From the NCBI GenBank assembly GCA_027382625.1, contig JAJKFJ010022340.1, forward strand, positions 1 to 64,000: a stretch of 64,000 nucleotides of DNA, in the 5' to 3' direction. Below, piece by piece: positions 1-11,800 of this stretch (its first letter is position 1; each line of letters begins with the position of its first letter). The notes beneath the pieces were generated by a model, which searched no databases, was not told the origin of the DNA, and saw only the letters and a program-made list of their open reading frames with translations. The stretch is from Tetmemena sp. SeJ-2015 (taxonomy: Eukaryota > Ciliophora > Spirotrichea > Sporadotrichida > Oxytrichidae). The position numbers and the translations under genes were made by a program.

Positions 1-190
1 CTAGCCTGATGAATTTATAAAACACGGGCTCGGTTTTGAATACTTGGCTTTACTCTAAAATTTATTATTTTCTCACCTACATCGGGGCCAAGTATAAAAG
101 GAAGTACTCTTTCTTTTAGAAAGGTGGCAGAGACTAGCTCAACAATGTTATTTTTGGCTGCTATTAGGATGATCCAACACCTAAAAATAA
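1..190 (-). CDS. Coding-like block at left edge, unknown protein (partial)
   Basis: Read on the minus strand with TAA/TAG as Gln, the first 190 bases are open throughout and give a normal-looking mixed hydrophobic/polar sequence, including the stretches 'VELVSATFLKERVLPFILG' and 'GEKIINFRVKPSIQNRARV'. Base composition is clearly less AT-rich than the 2 kb to its right, as in the other coding segments of this window. It probably is one macronuclear-destined segment of a gene that continues to the left. It might belong to the large surface-protein family found elsewhere here, but I could not align it. No start, stop or pointer is visible. Confidence 0.4.
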
Positions 191-1480
191 AACAATTAAA
201 TATTGGGAATAGATAACTAAGCCCACCAAATTGTTTTTTAAAATTTTTTTTAAAATTTCTTTAAAAGAAATATCCTTTGAAAATATGGTAAGATTAAATT
301 CAAAAAATTATTAATAAGAAAAACTCTTTAGGTTTTGTGGGAAATGAAAATTTTAACAAAATTTTTTAAAATTCTTGTTCAAATAAAAAACTAGTAAAAG
401 AGAAAAAAAATTTTAATCATCTAATTATTAATTTTAAGCTATTTAATTACTGAAAAAGCTTATGATAATTTTATATTTTCAAATAAGGGAAATATTTGCC
501 TTTAGAAAGACTCAAACTTAATTCCAGGCTCATTCGAGAAAAATTTAAAATTTTTAATTTAAAACCCCTTAGAAACTTAAAAGTTAAATAAGGATTTTAA
601 AAAATTTTAAATTAGCACGATTTATTTAAATTTTAATTTTTTTTAAATTTGGGAAACTCTCTAAAAAAAATTTTTAAAAAAAACTTTTAAAGCTGTATTT
701 ATCTTAAATTTTTTAAACTTAACTAATGAAAATTTTTTTTTTTTATTGAAAAAAAATTTTTTTATTAAATCACCTAATTGGGTATTATAATTTAAAAAGA
801 CCTTTTTGGAGTACAAATTTACAGAAGGATTTAATATATTAGAGCTCTAATTTAGCTAAAATCTGAAGGACTTTAAAAAATTAAAGATGAGTTGCAAATT
901 TGTAACATTTTTAAATTTAAAAGGGAGTTAGTTGCATGGGGCTTCTTGATTGATAATTGAATTTCAATTAAATATTTCAATCTCAAATTTAAAATTTTAA
1001 GCTTCAAGAAGGGATATAGGGAAGATATGATTATTTTTGCCATATATAAAATACAAAATGTACTTTTAGCCTATTTACAACATATTTCAATATTTTAGGT
1101 CATGTATGAAGTTCTTCCTTATACTTTTATTGATAAAGAGAGAATATCTACGGATTTTTATATTGTTGATTGTGTATTTTTTCTTTGTCTTCATTTAATT
1201 CCTAAATTAGCCATAATCTAATTAACTCTTATCTTACATAATTTAAAACGCTAATTAATCTTAACTTTGATTGATTTTGTGGCTTTATTCTCTATATTCA
1301 TTCTTATTAGAGTAGTCTATTTTGAGTTGAATTGTTTCAATTACCATTTAATTTTCTTAAAGATTAAGCTTATCATATCTTTTTTCTAAGTAATAAAATG
1401 CTGATCATGGCTAAATATTTATCAAAAATCGGAAATAGAATAAAGATTAAAAAAGTGTTTCTCAAATTCTTTTCCTTAAT
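191..1480. other. AT-rich non-coding stretch
   Basis: Extremely AT-rich sequence with many A and T runs and frequent stops in all frames, including TGA. I see no gene, RNA or repeat structure here. It is probably intergenic or germline-limited DNA. Confidence 0.5.
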
Positions 1481-1481
1481 A

Positions 1482-2036
1482 TGTTTAAGTGTTAAAACAT
1501 TTGAGAGAGATTTATTAAGATATTGTAAAATTAAACAAGTTATCAATAAATAAATCACAGTTGCTAATCACTTTAAATTAAAGAAAAATTTGTTGATTAA
1601 TTAACTGATCATATAATTTTAACTCTAATAAATGAATGAATTAGACATTTTGCAGCTTAGAATTTAATGCTTCATTCAAAGATAATAAATCTATAATTAT
1701 AGCTAAGAATTTAATAAAAAAGAGAATTAAATAAATTTAAATTAAATGGAATAAATCAGTGACAGTTGAAGTGTGTCAAGATTTGAAATATTTATTACAC
1801 CATTCGATTCAGCATCAAATTCTAAAAACTTTTTAAGTGTTTAAACATTTGAGAGAGAGATTTTATTAAGAAATTGTAAAATTAAACTAGTCATCATTAA
1901 AAAAATCACAGTTGCTAATCACTTTAAATTAGAGGAAATTTTTGGATTAATTAACTGATCAGCTAGTTTTAACATTAAGATACTTGAGACATTTTTTAGC
2001 TTAAAATTTAATGCATAATCAAATGATAATAAAATC
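1482..2036. repeat. Imperfect direct duplication, units 1482-1690 and 1829-2036
   Basis: Two units of about 205 bp repeat with a period of about 350 bp. Both start near 'TTAAGTGTTNAAACATTTGA' and share 'CACAGTTGCTAATCACTTTA' and 'TTAATTAACTGATCA'. They diverge by scattered substitutions and small indels. The 140-bp spacer carries the 5' flank of the small acidic repeat gene (see 1700-1822). There is no coding potential in the units. The spacer and one unit probably duplicated or inserted together. Confidence 0.75.
1700..1822 (+). pseudogene. Relic of small acidic repeat gene (5' flank only)
   Basis: The 120 bases match the upstream regions of the related copies near 52.43-52.52 kb and 56.86-56.95 kb. 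Shared pieces are 'AATTTAATAAAAAAGAGAAT' (with 56.86 kb), 'AAATGGAATAAA' (with 52.45 kb) and 'CATTCGATTCAGCAT', which in the 52.5-kb copy overlaps the start codon. Here the ATG has become ATC and no open frame follows, so only the promoter/leader part survives. The surrounding direct duplication suggests it arrived as part of a mobile or duplicated block. Confidence 0.6.
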
Positions 2037-2220
2037 ATCTAATTACATCAACTACAACCAGCTCTAAATATTTAATTAACAATTAACAATTAATTTCATT
2101 TTAATTCAATTCTTGTATAGTAAAAGTGCTTTGCAATAATAAATAGGGAACTAATTAATTATTAATTATTATTGATATTATTAAATTAAATTAATATTTC
2201 CTGTATAATTTAATTATAGA

Positions 2221-2481
2221 AGTAGAGAGTTTATAACTCCAGCTGGAAACGAATTCAGATGTTTGGGTGTAAACTTCTAGCAAGGCTTATTTAAAAACAA
2301 ATTTAAATATGGCTATCAAACATTTAGTTTGTTCTTTGAATGGCTGTAAACTGTGGGTGGATCTACCACAAAATCCTTTTGCTACTATCAATTTATTTAT
2401 ATTCATCCTATATAATCATATTTTCTGGCTTTAATTCAGCAGAATTTTTCTTTAAAAATTTAAACGATTAAATTATCATGA
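2221..2481 (+). CDS. Candidate coding segment upstream of gene A
   Basis: One frame is open for 86 codons in the TAA/TAG=Gln code and ends in TGA. It contains 'EFITPAGNEFRCLGVNF' and 'KFKYGYQTFSLFFEWLQTVG'. Composition is less AT-rich than the flanks. There is no convincing start codon. It may be the first segment(s) of gene A or an unrelated fragment. I do not recognise the sequence. Confidence 0.35.
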
Positions 2482-2698
2482 GAGAGACAATTGTTTCTCA
2501 AAAAGATAAATTATTGATATTTTATGATAAAATAAATATTTAATCAGTCTTAAGCATGCAGAATACTTCGACCCTTCTTTTTCGTTTAAACTTATAAACT
2601 TATTATAATAGTGAGCTTTTTTGTTAATCATATTAGCTTATTAATCAATAAAAATATATAAAAGCTTGTGGAGTAGAATTAATTAAAGTTTAATTATA

Positions 2699-5600
2699 TA
2701 TGATGGGAAGGATATTATAATTCCAAGAACTTTATATTGTTCAACAATATTGATAGAGAAAGAGCACAGTTCAGTATTATAAGAGATTATAATGGTAGCA
2801 GCGTGGATGAAAAGACGAACATGAACATCCTATCTCACTACTAAGGAGTGAGATTCTTAATAAAGAAACTTATATCAATTTCAAATTGCTCTAGCTAGAG
2901 TTATAGTGTATATTAGCAATGTTCACTGACACTATTTTGCAAACCCTTCCTCAAATATTAACCAATCATTAATTCTAATTACTTTCTAATATATATTTAT
3001 GTTAGCAAGCAATCCAATTTCAATAATTGACTACATTTCTCAGAGTCCAACTAACTCATTCACTGCAGTTATTTATTTTAAAGCTAGCTTCTATCGTAAG
3101 TTTGCCATGAAGTACTTCATTGGACAACATTTACAAATTTTAATTATAGCCATCAAACTATATTTAAATAGATAGCTAAAATGAGGAACCAAGTCCAAAA
3201 ATCGGCTTTATAAAACTATTGGAGATGACCCCGCAATTATTACTCAATTTCTCTGCTTTGAAAGCTACCAGCTTATAATCTCGTAATTTGAATATAACTG
3301 CATTCAATAAGTAATTGAGGAGTGCTTGAATTATAGTGAACCCAAATTACGGGAGAGTAATTATATTACCCAATTCAAGAACCAATAGCCTTAGATTAAA
3401 ACTCCCTCTAAGGTTTGCCAAATGAAGTAAGAATAGTGTTTTAAAACATTATGATGGGAGTTATTCAGATTAAGGCTTAACAGGCACCTCTTAGATTAAA
3501 TCTATTTAGGGCTTCACCACTCTCTATTTTTACATAAAGATTTTACATTATGGTAAATGCTAACACTACGAAGTCTCCAAGAATGACCAGAATGCCTCGG
3601 TAATTTTAGCTAACCTCAAATTTATAGGTTCTTATAAAGTTTTTAATCCAGCTAATATAAAATGAAAGTGAATAAAAGTAAAAGCAGATGTGGAGACAGT
3701 ATTTCAAATCCGCCTTTCAACTTTATGATTTATATAATGCAGTTAGGAGGACTGTTTACACGCGTACTCAAGTGGAAGTTCCGCTATTTACCCATGTTCT
3801 ATATTTATACCCTAAGGTATTTAAATTCCTCTTTATTTCTTAATTTCAATCTAATTTAACCTATATATTTCTATTTATTGATAAAAATAAGATAAAAGCT
3901 CTTTAACATCTTTCTTATAATAAAACAACATTTATTTTATCCTGGTTACACTTCCACGAGTAGAACCCAATCTTACTTATTATCTTTTGCTGCTACTGAA
4001 TCTTGCTTCCCCTCCTTCACCTAAAGTGGAAGCACTCTTAGTTTATTTAATTTAATAAAAATTTAAAAAATAAAGGAGGTTTATTTACTATTTTAATTGA
4101 GTTTGGCAGAGACATTCACACAAAGGGCAATTCAGTTAGCCACATTTGGCTTCTCTGTCCAGTTAGAACTAGCTGGAAGTTTGTCTCAGACTTATTTCCA
4201 AACTACAACTTCCTCCTAGTTTCTTAACAATTTCGATTTGCGGCCTATGCAAGTCACCTATGATGTAAAAAATATATCCCCTTATTTAAAATGATGGAAG
4301 TGTAAGCGCCTGCACAAAAAGATGTTTATTTTTTCAAATCGACTGGGATATTTAGATATCAGAGCTCACCCTTAAACATCTGCTTTCTAGACTTACACAA
4401 ATTATTATATCGAAGAAGATTTTCAACTCGACATTGGATGCTATGCTCTCTCCTATTGTGGTGACAGTATCTACTTTAACTTCAGCATCATCGAAACTAC
4501 AAACAGTACAGTTAGAATGCCTACATTTACAGTGGGTGCAGCAGGCTAGCAAATATAAAATTAATTTTAGAATTTTCTAAGTTCAAAGATCCTGGATTAT
4601 AAACATGCAGCCCCTCACATCTTACAATTTCAAGGCAGTAGTAGATTTCTTCATAGAGGATTTCATTTATTCATCTGACTCATCGGTAACATTCTCTATT
4701 ACTCTTAAGAGCTGCATGAAAGAAATAGAAAACACGTTTGAGTATTATCCACAGACCTACACCTATCAGCTTGGCTCCCCTCCTATAGAAGTCACCCTAA
4801 TGAATCAGATTGCATCCTATCCAGCTTGTGGAAACGCAATCTTAGTCTTTTTAATTACTATATTTTGATCTACAGCGCAACGTCCAATGGATCTCTTAGC
4901 TTGCCAGCTACAGTGACTATCAATCAAATCTCCTTATATACTTTAGAGTTTTCTACCGATGATCCTAATAGCTTGGGCATTCTGGATTTCGAGATTACTT
5001 AAGTATTTGTAAACTTATTGTCAAGCCCAGTCGCTCAACCCTCAAATGTAATAAAAAACTTCCATGTCTATTTCAACGTTGCTTAAATTATTTTGTGAGG
5101 ACTGTGACTACCTTTCCTCCTTTCTTCTAGGGAAATGGCTTGCAAGATTAGGTATTAAAGAATTTGTATAAATAGTAAATTATTTGCTATAATTTGATTT
5201 AAACTATAGTGATGAGTGGACTACTGAGTTAATACAACTTGCCAGCAATTATTGACTGGCAAAATGAGGCTTGCCTGATTAAGTTAGAGAGCCAGAATCT
5301 GAATTCATTTGTCTGATACAATTAAAATTAATCACACCATAAATAATAATTATTGATTGGTGGGGACTTCTGCTGTTGAGTTTTCTCCAGCACTCACTCT
5401 GAGTGGCAGTTTCACTGTCAAACTTTTACTCTACGAAAAGAACAACTTAAGTATGGCCACTTGTAATAAGTGCTGGTTTTGAAATAGATTAATAATTATA
5501 TTCCCTAAATTTTACTTTTACTTTACTTTACTTTACTTTAAGTATGGCCACTAGGTATATCTCACTATTATTAATACTAATTTTATTTACCTTCAAGCTG

Positions 5601-8415
5601 ACTGTGATACTCAGAATATAAAATATAGAGCCATTGATTGTTTAAAGAAGCAGCGGCTCAACGAGTGGGAACAATTCTACAAACTAAACTCTAAGAAGTG
5701 ACTAAATCTATGACCCAATAACCGATTTAAATAAATTAGTTATTATTTGCTTAATATTGATAGCTGGCTATTCACGGGCTCAAACTCATAGACAGGAGTA
5801 GACAAGCGCATCACCAAATATTTGCTGGCTCGAATTACCGAAGTCACTCAGACATAGTAGGCGTCCATAGTAAAATATTTGATTTGAAGTGTTTGATTCT
5901 AAGATGATGATCCCCACTAACTACTCCACCTACTTGAATGACAGTCTTGCCATCACTCTTGTTCTATAGCAAAAGAAGTACAGGGTCAACTATACCATCA
6001 CTAGTTTCTCTGGATCTATTAATTTAATTTTAATTTAACCTTACTTGAAACTTAAACTTTACTTTCCAGTCGATCTCAAATATATCTCAGCAACCAAGAT
6101 AGACAACAATTAAATATTTTTATTTTTAATTAGACACCTTAAGAATAACCTTTGTAAAGAATCTGATGTACAGAAGTGCCGATGCGGAGAAAGTGGTAAA
6201 GTCTCGCTACTATATTGAAACGCAGATCCCTCCCTAAATCAACTAAGATTTAATTTAAATTTGGATAATTTTATGATGGGGTAGACTTTGAATCTGGAAT
6301 TGCTGCTATCGTAATGTGTAAAATTCATAATTTATCTTTTAAATGTGGACAACAAGTTCTTTATTTGGCTCTAGCTTGATAGTCAATTTTATTCTGTAAG
6401 ATAAAATGGTCCTTTATTGGTTTGCTTAGTGGGTACAGTTTACAGCAGCTGTGGAGCATGTTCGAGGGATTCTAGCTGATTAAAATATATTAAATAAAAT
6501 TCTCATTACTTATATTACGCACCTACCTCTAATGTCTATTTTGCTGCCTGCAAATGCTTTAGCATTTTTTGGATTTATCAACAACATAGCCAGCTTGAAT
6601 TTGATCCCAGTTGACACAGTGAGCGCCTACTTCTTTAGCTTCGACGATTACGAAGACACGCCCTACAACAGCTACTACCTGTTCATGAACTACTCATCCA
6701 TCAACAATATCTAATATCATTCATAAAATGAATCGACAAATTTGTGGTTATATCGTGAACATGGGCTTGCTATTCTACATCTACATCTTCAACATCTTCG
6801 CTATCATACTTTAAAAATAAATTCATACTGGCTGTGACTTTGAAACTGCTGGGCCTATCAGCGAAATGGTAAGAAGCTCTTTATTGTATTGGGTGTAATC
6901 TTATTGCAGGAGGATAGCAAAGTGGTACTTCAGACTGGTCTGCTTCAACATGATCCTCAGGTTCTTCATTGAGAACCACCTTGAGCTTTTCATCTGCAGT
7001 TTCCTCAACATCATTGACGTAAACTCTCTCAAAAAAATAATCCCTATTAGAAAAGATATGACCTCACTGGAGATTAAATCCATGAGGTCTTTTTTATTTT
7101 AAGACATAATGGGGTTCGTGATAAGTCTGCTGGTGCTGCTTCAAACTATGGCATTCGATTTCTTAGCAGTGTACCTTGTGCTCCACCATTTGTTTTATTT
7201 TAAGCAAGATGACTTCGGCAAGAGCGAAGCAGATAAAGAGAAGAAGGAGTAGCTAGTCGCATCAAGATACAAAACGCTAGTTACTGATAAACTAAAGCTA
7301 AATATGAAATTTATATGAATTTATTAATGAGGAGATTTATTGACACTTACAGAATTGCTTCTCTAATCTTCACTCCATTAAACATCTTGAGGAAGCAATT
7401 CTACGCACTCCCACTAATTATTCTATTTAGATTAATTTTAATTCTAGGATCTTAGCCTGCATTTTAGCTGCTCACAATCATCATGGAGAAAATAATATTT
7501 TTCGCTTTACATATTATTTAGAACATATTCTACCAGATGTACATAATAAAGATCCAGCCTTTTCAGGAACCGCGAGACAATAAGATTGGACTGATGAATG
7601 AGCTGATATTCATGACAGTCTGCTATTCTCTAATCCCCTTCACTGAAGCCTACGACTGCGATGTCGACTTCAGAATCATAAAGAAAACTTATTAAAATAC
7701 TTATTAATTACTTATTATTTTTTTGTGTATCATTTTAGGTTACATCCCTATAATCCTAGCTACTTTATACCTGCTCATAAATTTGATGCTTTTGACATAG
7801 CAGACAGTTTGCAATGTAATAGACTATCTTAAAAAGCGAAATCGAAAACTTAATTGGATGAGGGACCAGCAGAAGGCGAAGCTTTGTCCGCAGCCACAAG
7901 ATCTAGACCTCCATTCTTTCTCCTAGAGCTTCAACTCTTTCTCATTGTCAGAGTCACCATCTTTACTTTAAATGTTACTTTCTTTTTTTTAATAATCAGA
8001 GGCTACAATTTTAAACAATTAAGAACTGCAAAATTCTCCCCGCAAGTCTAAAAGCAAAAATATATCTTAAAGAAGAAAGCTAAACAAAGGAGGAGGAGCA
8101 GAGAAAAGACAGAGCTTGCACAGCAGAAAGAACTCAAATTTCTCAATGCAGGGGAGCTGGAATATATTATTTTTCTGTTTTCTTTTTGTTTAGAATATCG
8201 ACACTAATAAATATACAGCAGTTTATACAATACAAAATAAATTAATTATCTTTTAAAATTCCTTAAAAAAAGAAAAAAATATAATGAAATTATGTCTTCT
8301 AGAATTGATAAGGTTTAATTTAGAAATGTAAATGAAATATTCCTTTTTAATTAGTGTATAAATAATTTGTTCATAGAAAGAACCGGCAATCATAAGACGA
8401 GGGCGATCCTTATGA
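2699..8415 (+). CDS. Gene A: large multi-spanning surface protein (hypotrich Cadg/transmembrane family), interrupted by IESs
   Basis: A run of coding segments in changing frames. N-terminal blocks (2.70-3.18 kb, 'FSIIRDYNGSSVDEKTN') are followed by 'DGSYSDQGLTGTSQIKSIQG' near 3.45 kb. Cysteine-bearing extracellular modules follow at 4.34-5.06 kb ('EYYPQTYTYQLGSPPIEVTL', 'TNGS' type beta modules), then 'LTLSGSFTVKLLLYEKNN' at 5.4 kb. The membrane core starts at 6.53 kb with 'LPANALAFFGFINNIASLNL' and holds further helices at 6.72, 6.92, 7.1, 7.45 and 7.74 kb. A polar Ser/Gln/Lys-rich cytoplasmic tail runs from 7.85 kb to TGA at 8413-8415. It shares this core with genes B, C, D and F on the other strand. 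The role is presumably a cell-surface receptor or adhesion protein, inferred only from architecture. The start is uncertain: ATG at 2999 opens one segment, but coding-like sequence precedes it. Many internal IES borders are unresolved. Confidence 0.72.
5447..5552 (+). mobile_element. SINE-like/IES-like insert E1 with 15-bp direct repeats
   Basis: The repeat TTAAGTATGGCCACT occurs at 5447-5461 and 5538-5552. The 76 bases between are non-coding, contain TGA, and end in tandem ACTTT units (TTTTACTTTTACTTTACTTT). The interior 'AAGTGCTGGTTTTGAAATAG' and 'TATATTCCCTAAATTTTACT' align with E2 at 14.75 kb, but E1 lacks about 35 bases at the 5' end. The insert interrupts the extracellular part of gene A. 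The flanking repeats could serve as a long pointer for precise excision. Confidence 0.75.
6706..6730 (+). other. IES in gene A, pointer AAT
   Basis: AAT at 6706-6708 is repeated at 6731-6733. Removing the 25 bases joins 'NYSSIN' to 'NRQICGYIVNMGLLF' in one frame. This gives the expected second membrane helix that gene B also has after its 'MNYDSLNLISNLGF'. Confidence 0.65.
8160..8192 (+). other. IES in gene A tail, pointer GAATAT
   Basis: GAATAT at 8160-8165 repeats at 8193-8198. The 33-base insert is T-rich and removal keeps the frame (…SMQGSWNIDTNKYTAV…). As 33 is a multiple of three, frame alone does not prove it; composition and pointer do. Confidence 0.5.
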
Positions 8416-8895
8416 CTTCGAAAATAGAACTTTTTATTGAAAAATATCAATCCATCAAATATTATGATCCGTTTTAATTAAAAAATAAAAAATTTATAAA
8501 CTTTTTTGAAAATTTTTATCTTCAAATATTGTAAATAAATAATGACTTCGGTTAAGATGTCAATTTAAATTAATCCCTGATTAAATATAAAAAATTTTAA
8601 TTTTAAGATTAAATTTATGATATAATATAAAAATTTAAGCTTTATTTATTCAAATATAAATTGTAAGTTACATCACTGGGAGTTGAAATAGGTGGATAAA
8701 TAAGTTGCAATCAGCATTCTGATACTTAAGAGATATAAATTAATAGTCAATTAAATTTACTTATAAATTACTCAGATAGAATTCATGAATATTATTTGTA
8801 TTTCATTCATATTTTTATAAATAGTAAACCTTTAATTCATACGACTGGAACTGGATTTGGGATGTGCTTACACAGCCCAACCCTCCCCTTAAAAA
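8416..8895. other. Intergenic region between gene A and the PP2C gene
   Basis: AT-rich, with stops in all frames. It must hold the 3' end of gene A and the promoter of the phosphatase gene, but I see no clear element. Confidence 0.5.
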
Positions 8896-11800
8896 ATGGT
8901 GGAGCGAGACGATAAAGGACTCAAGAAAATTATGAAACAAAGATTCACATTCATTCAGACCTCCACTCCCACTAGCACCAGGGGACTAGAACAGGCCCTC
9001 ACTCTCAAAAGCAACACCCATTCTCCTTAATTTTAAAGAGTACTTATGAAATAATTTTCATTCTAAGAATAATTCAATAATGAGCAACTTGAATTAAATG
9101 AGTCCCTCGCCTTCGGAATTAACCACCAACACAAATTCTTTTTCTAACACCCCAGCAAATGGCAACACCATTATATTAATTTATACTTTTTTTCAACAGT
9201 AGAATTTCTAAAAACGGCATTAAAAGTCTGCTTAAACTAATTTCAAAGTAAGATCACTAGAATTATTCTTCATACAATTTGCCTAACTTTCCCTATAGAG
9301 ATCAGTTGAAGCCGCTTAACAAGGTTTAAGTGCTGATACACGATAATAAAATTAATGTTCTTATTATTTATCTGAAGCCCAACTCTTAAATACAGCCGAT
9401 ATCTCAAGTTAAGTTATAGCACCTGCCTCAGAGCAATTAATAGCCAGCTCAATTTCAACTCACTCCTGCATAACTCCTTCAATACGAGAAAAGAATGTCT
9501 GGAATTCTCTCACAGCAAAATCTACACTCCGATTAAAGTAGCCCAAATTATTAAAATTAGGCTCTAAATTATTTTAAATCCTTCTGCCCCACTAATCAGT
9601 TCCCCTAAGAAAGTTTCAGGGTTCTCCTCTTCATAATTCTCTTTTTTTAAAAAAAATAATTTGAGAATATTAGGCCTTCCTTATAAAGTGTAGTATAAAA
9701 ACAGGATTCATAAAATCAGGTTCACATCAGCTCGAACTCTAACGCTCTATAAATTTAAAGTCCCTAGTAGGTCATGAGAGACCACAACAATGGGATCCAT
9801 ATTAATTAACAACTGCCGCCCCTCGACCTAAAGAAACACAGCCGAAATTTCTCCTCAAACATTGAATTTGAGTAATTGCAATAAGCCACAGAGAAATAGG
9901 CCATTATTCACACGCATTCTCAGTCTCCTAACCAAAGGTAGAGAATAATAATGTTCATTACTCTTTATATATGTGCTTTTCTTGTTGAGAGTAAATTTTT
10001 CTGATTAGAAAAAAGATAGCCATGTTCCTTAGACCGGATTTAAGCTCTTAAAAACTTAAACTCATTAAGCTGACTAGAGCTAGTCTAGGTCTTAGAGCCA
10101 GTCGCGGCTCAAAAACTTCAACTCAGACTCTGCATCTTACTTAGTGAAGGATCAAATTGCAGCAGTGAACTTTTAAAATTTAGACCACCTCAATAAGCAA
10201 TAAACGCATGGCTTATAATTATCCCTCTCACGATAGTCAGAAAGGCTGTTAGACACTCCTTAGGACTCTTAAGTGGATTCTTTCCCTCTCTCAACACCTA
10301 AATTTTAGTACGAGAAGGAGGAGCACGTTGTGCTGAACCTAAACAACCTGATTTTAAAAAAGTCCTCTGAGCTATAACCCCTGATGATTAAGAACAAGAG
10401 AAACAGCATGAATCACTTGACACATGACTCATCTTAGGCTTTTTCGGGACTCGACATTAAATAAATGAGTTCATTCATGAGCAAGTAAGATTCCAATTAC
10501 CTGAGCGTAATTAGCAAAAATACAGACATTATCTCAGCTTCCCCTCCTTCAGAGCTGGCTGCTCCTACCTCGCTAGATAGGTTAGATAAGTATATATACT
10601 CTAACCCTTTGACATAAATTACTTATTTTTTAAAAGGAAGAGTACGGCTAATTCACTACAGCTGGAAAAATGCATGGAAAAACAAAAACTAATCAAAAAT
10701 GATGAATGCTTATTATATTTGATCAAGATAGAGTGCATTCAGTATAGGGTATCTTTGGCGGTAAAAAGAATTCTTGGCTAATGATAGTAGCAGACGGGCA
10801 CGGCCCCTAAGGGGAACTAGTCAGTCAAGCTATAATTATCACCCTACCTACAATTATGCAAGAAGAGATAGACCAAATTTTCCACAAGTATAATTCTAAG
10901 TAAGATTTGAAAAACATTCCATTAGAATTAATATGATATTTATGTTGGTAAGAAGTTTCAAAAGAATATCATACCGACATCAGATACGCCATATAAAAAG
11001 CTTACAAGCGACTAAATCAAAGCATAAAAAATGAAAAGTTCGATGTCTTCATTCCTTTTTTTAATGTAAGACTGAGCGGAGCCACTCTCACTACTTTACT
11101 TATCATAGATAACTTCATCTATTGTGGAAACGTAGGAGATTCTGTAAAACTAATTAAATCGTACTTATGCTTTTGATATTTCTTCTGGTATTTGATCTTG
11201 AAACTATTAAATGTTTCATTATGATAATTTTAAATGTCTATAAATAAGATTCGAAGGCGATTCTCATGAAGTTGAAAAAATCCTCTCAAAGCTATCCGAG
11301 ATAAATAGGCTCAAGCACTATAAGCCCTGAAAGGATATAAAGTATAAATAAACGAAGATCTATATTTCTTGTTAAAGTATAAATAACTTATTCTCGAGCT
11401 CATTTTAATAATAGAGAACAAATCCCTAAATATTTTTATTTTAAATTGTTCTAAATAACTGATACTAATAGCACTTAAGCGAAACCGTAATTTCAAGATT
11501 GAATTATTTCATCTACTAAACATTTTATCAAGAAGAGTATTTCTAGCTAACTATGGATCATAAGCCAGAGCTGGAAGCTGAGCGAGTAAGAATAGAACGA
11601 ATGAAAGGAGAAGTGAGACCCTAAGTGAGTGGGAAGACTGGCTAGTATGTGGGACCGTTGCGAGTGTGGATTAAAAACAAGGATTTCCCTGGCCTTGCAA
11701 TGACTCGCTCCATCGGAGATAGAGTTGCTCACTCAGTTGGCGTTATAAGTATTCCAGATGTCACCATCTACAAAATGAGGAAAATATTTTCTGTTCTCAA

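Noticed and set aside
3440..3680. Apparent +1 frameshifts at TGA (TTA_TGA, AAA_TGA) in gene A, suggesting programmed frameshifting as in Euplotes
   Set aside because: Another frame is continuous through the first site (…KHYDGSYSDQ). In the PP2C gene every placed frame break is explained by a pointer-flanked insert, so unresolved IESs are the simpler explanation.
4352..4552. 66-residue minus ORF with many cysteines
   Set aside because: Antisense to a gene A module (YTNYYIEEDFQLDIGCYALS) that fits the family.
11138..11264. GATTCT pair as pointer of the long PP2C IES
   Set aside because: It yields GDSHEVEK instead of the family motif GDSKAIL obtained with the GATTC pair at 11249.
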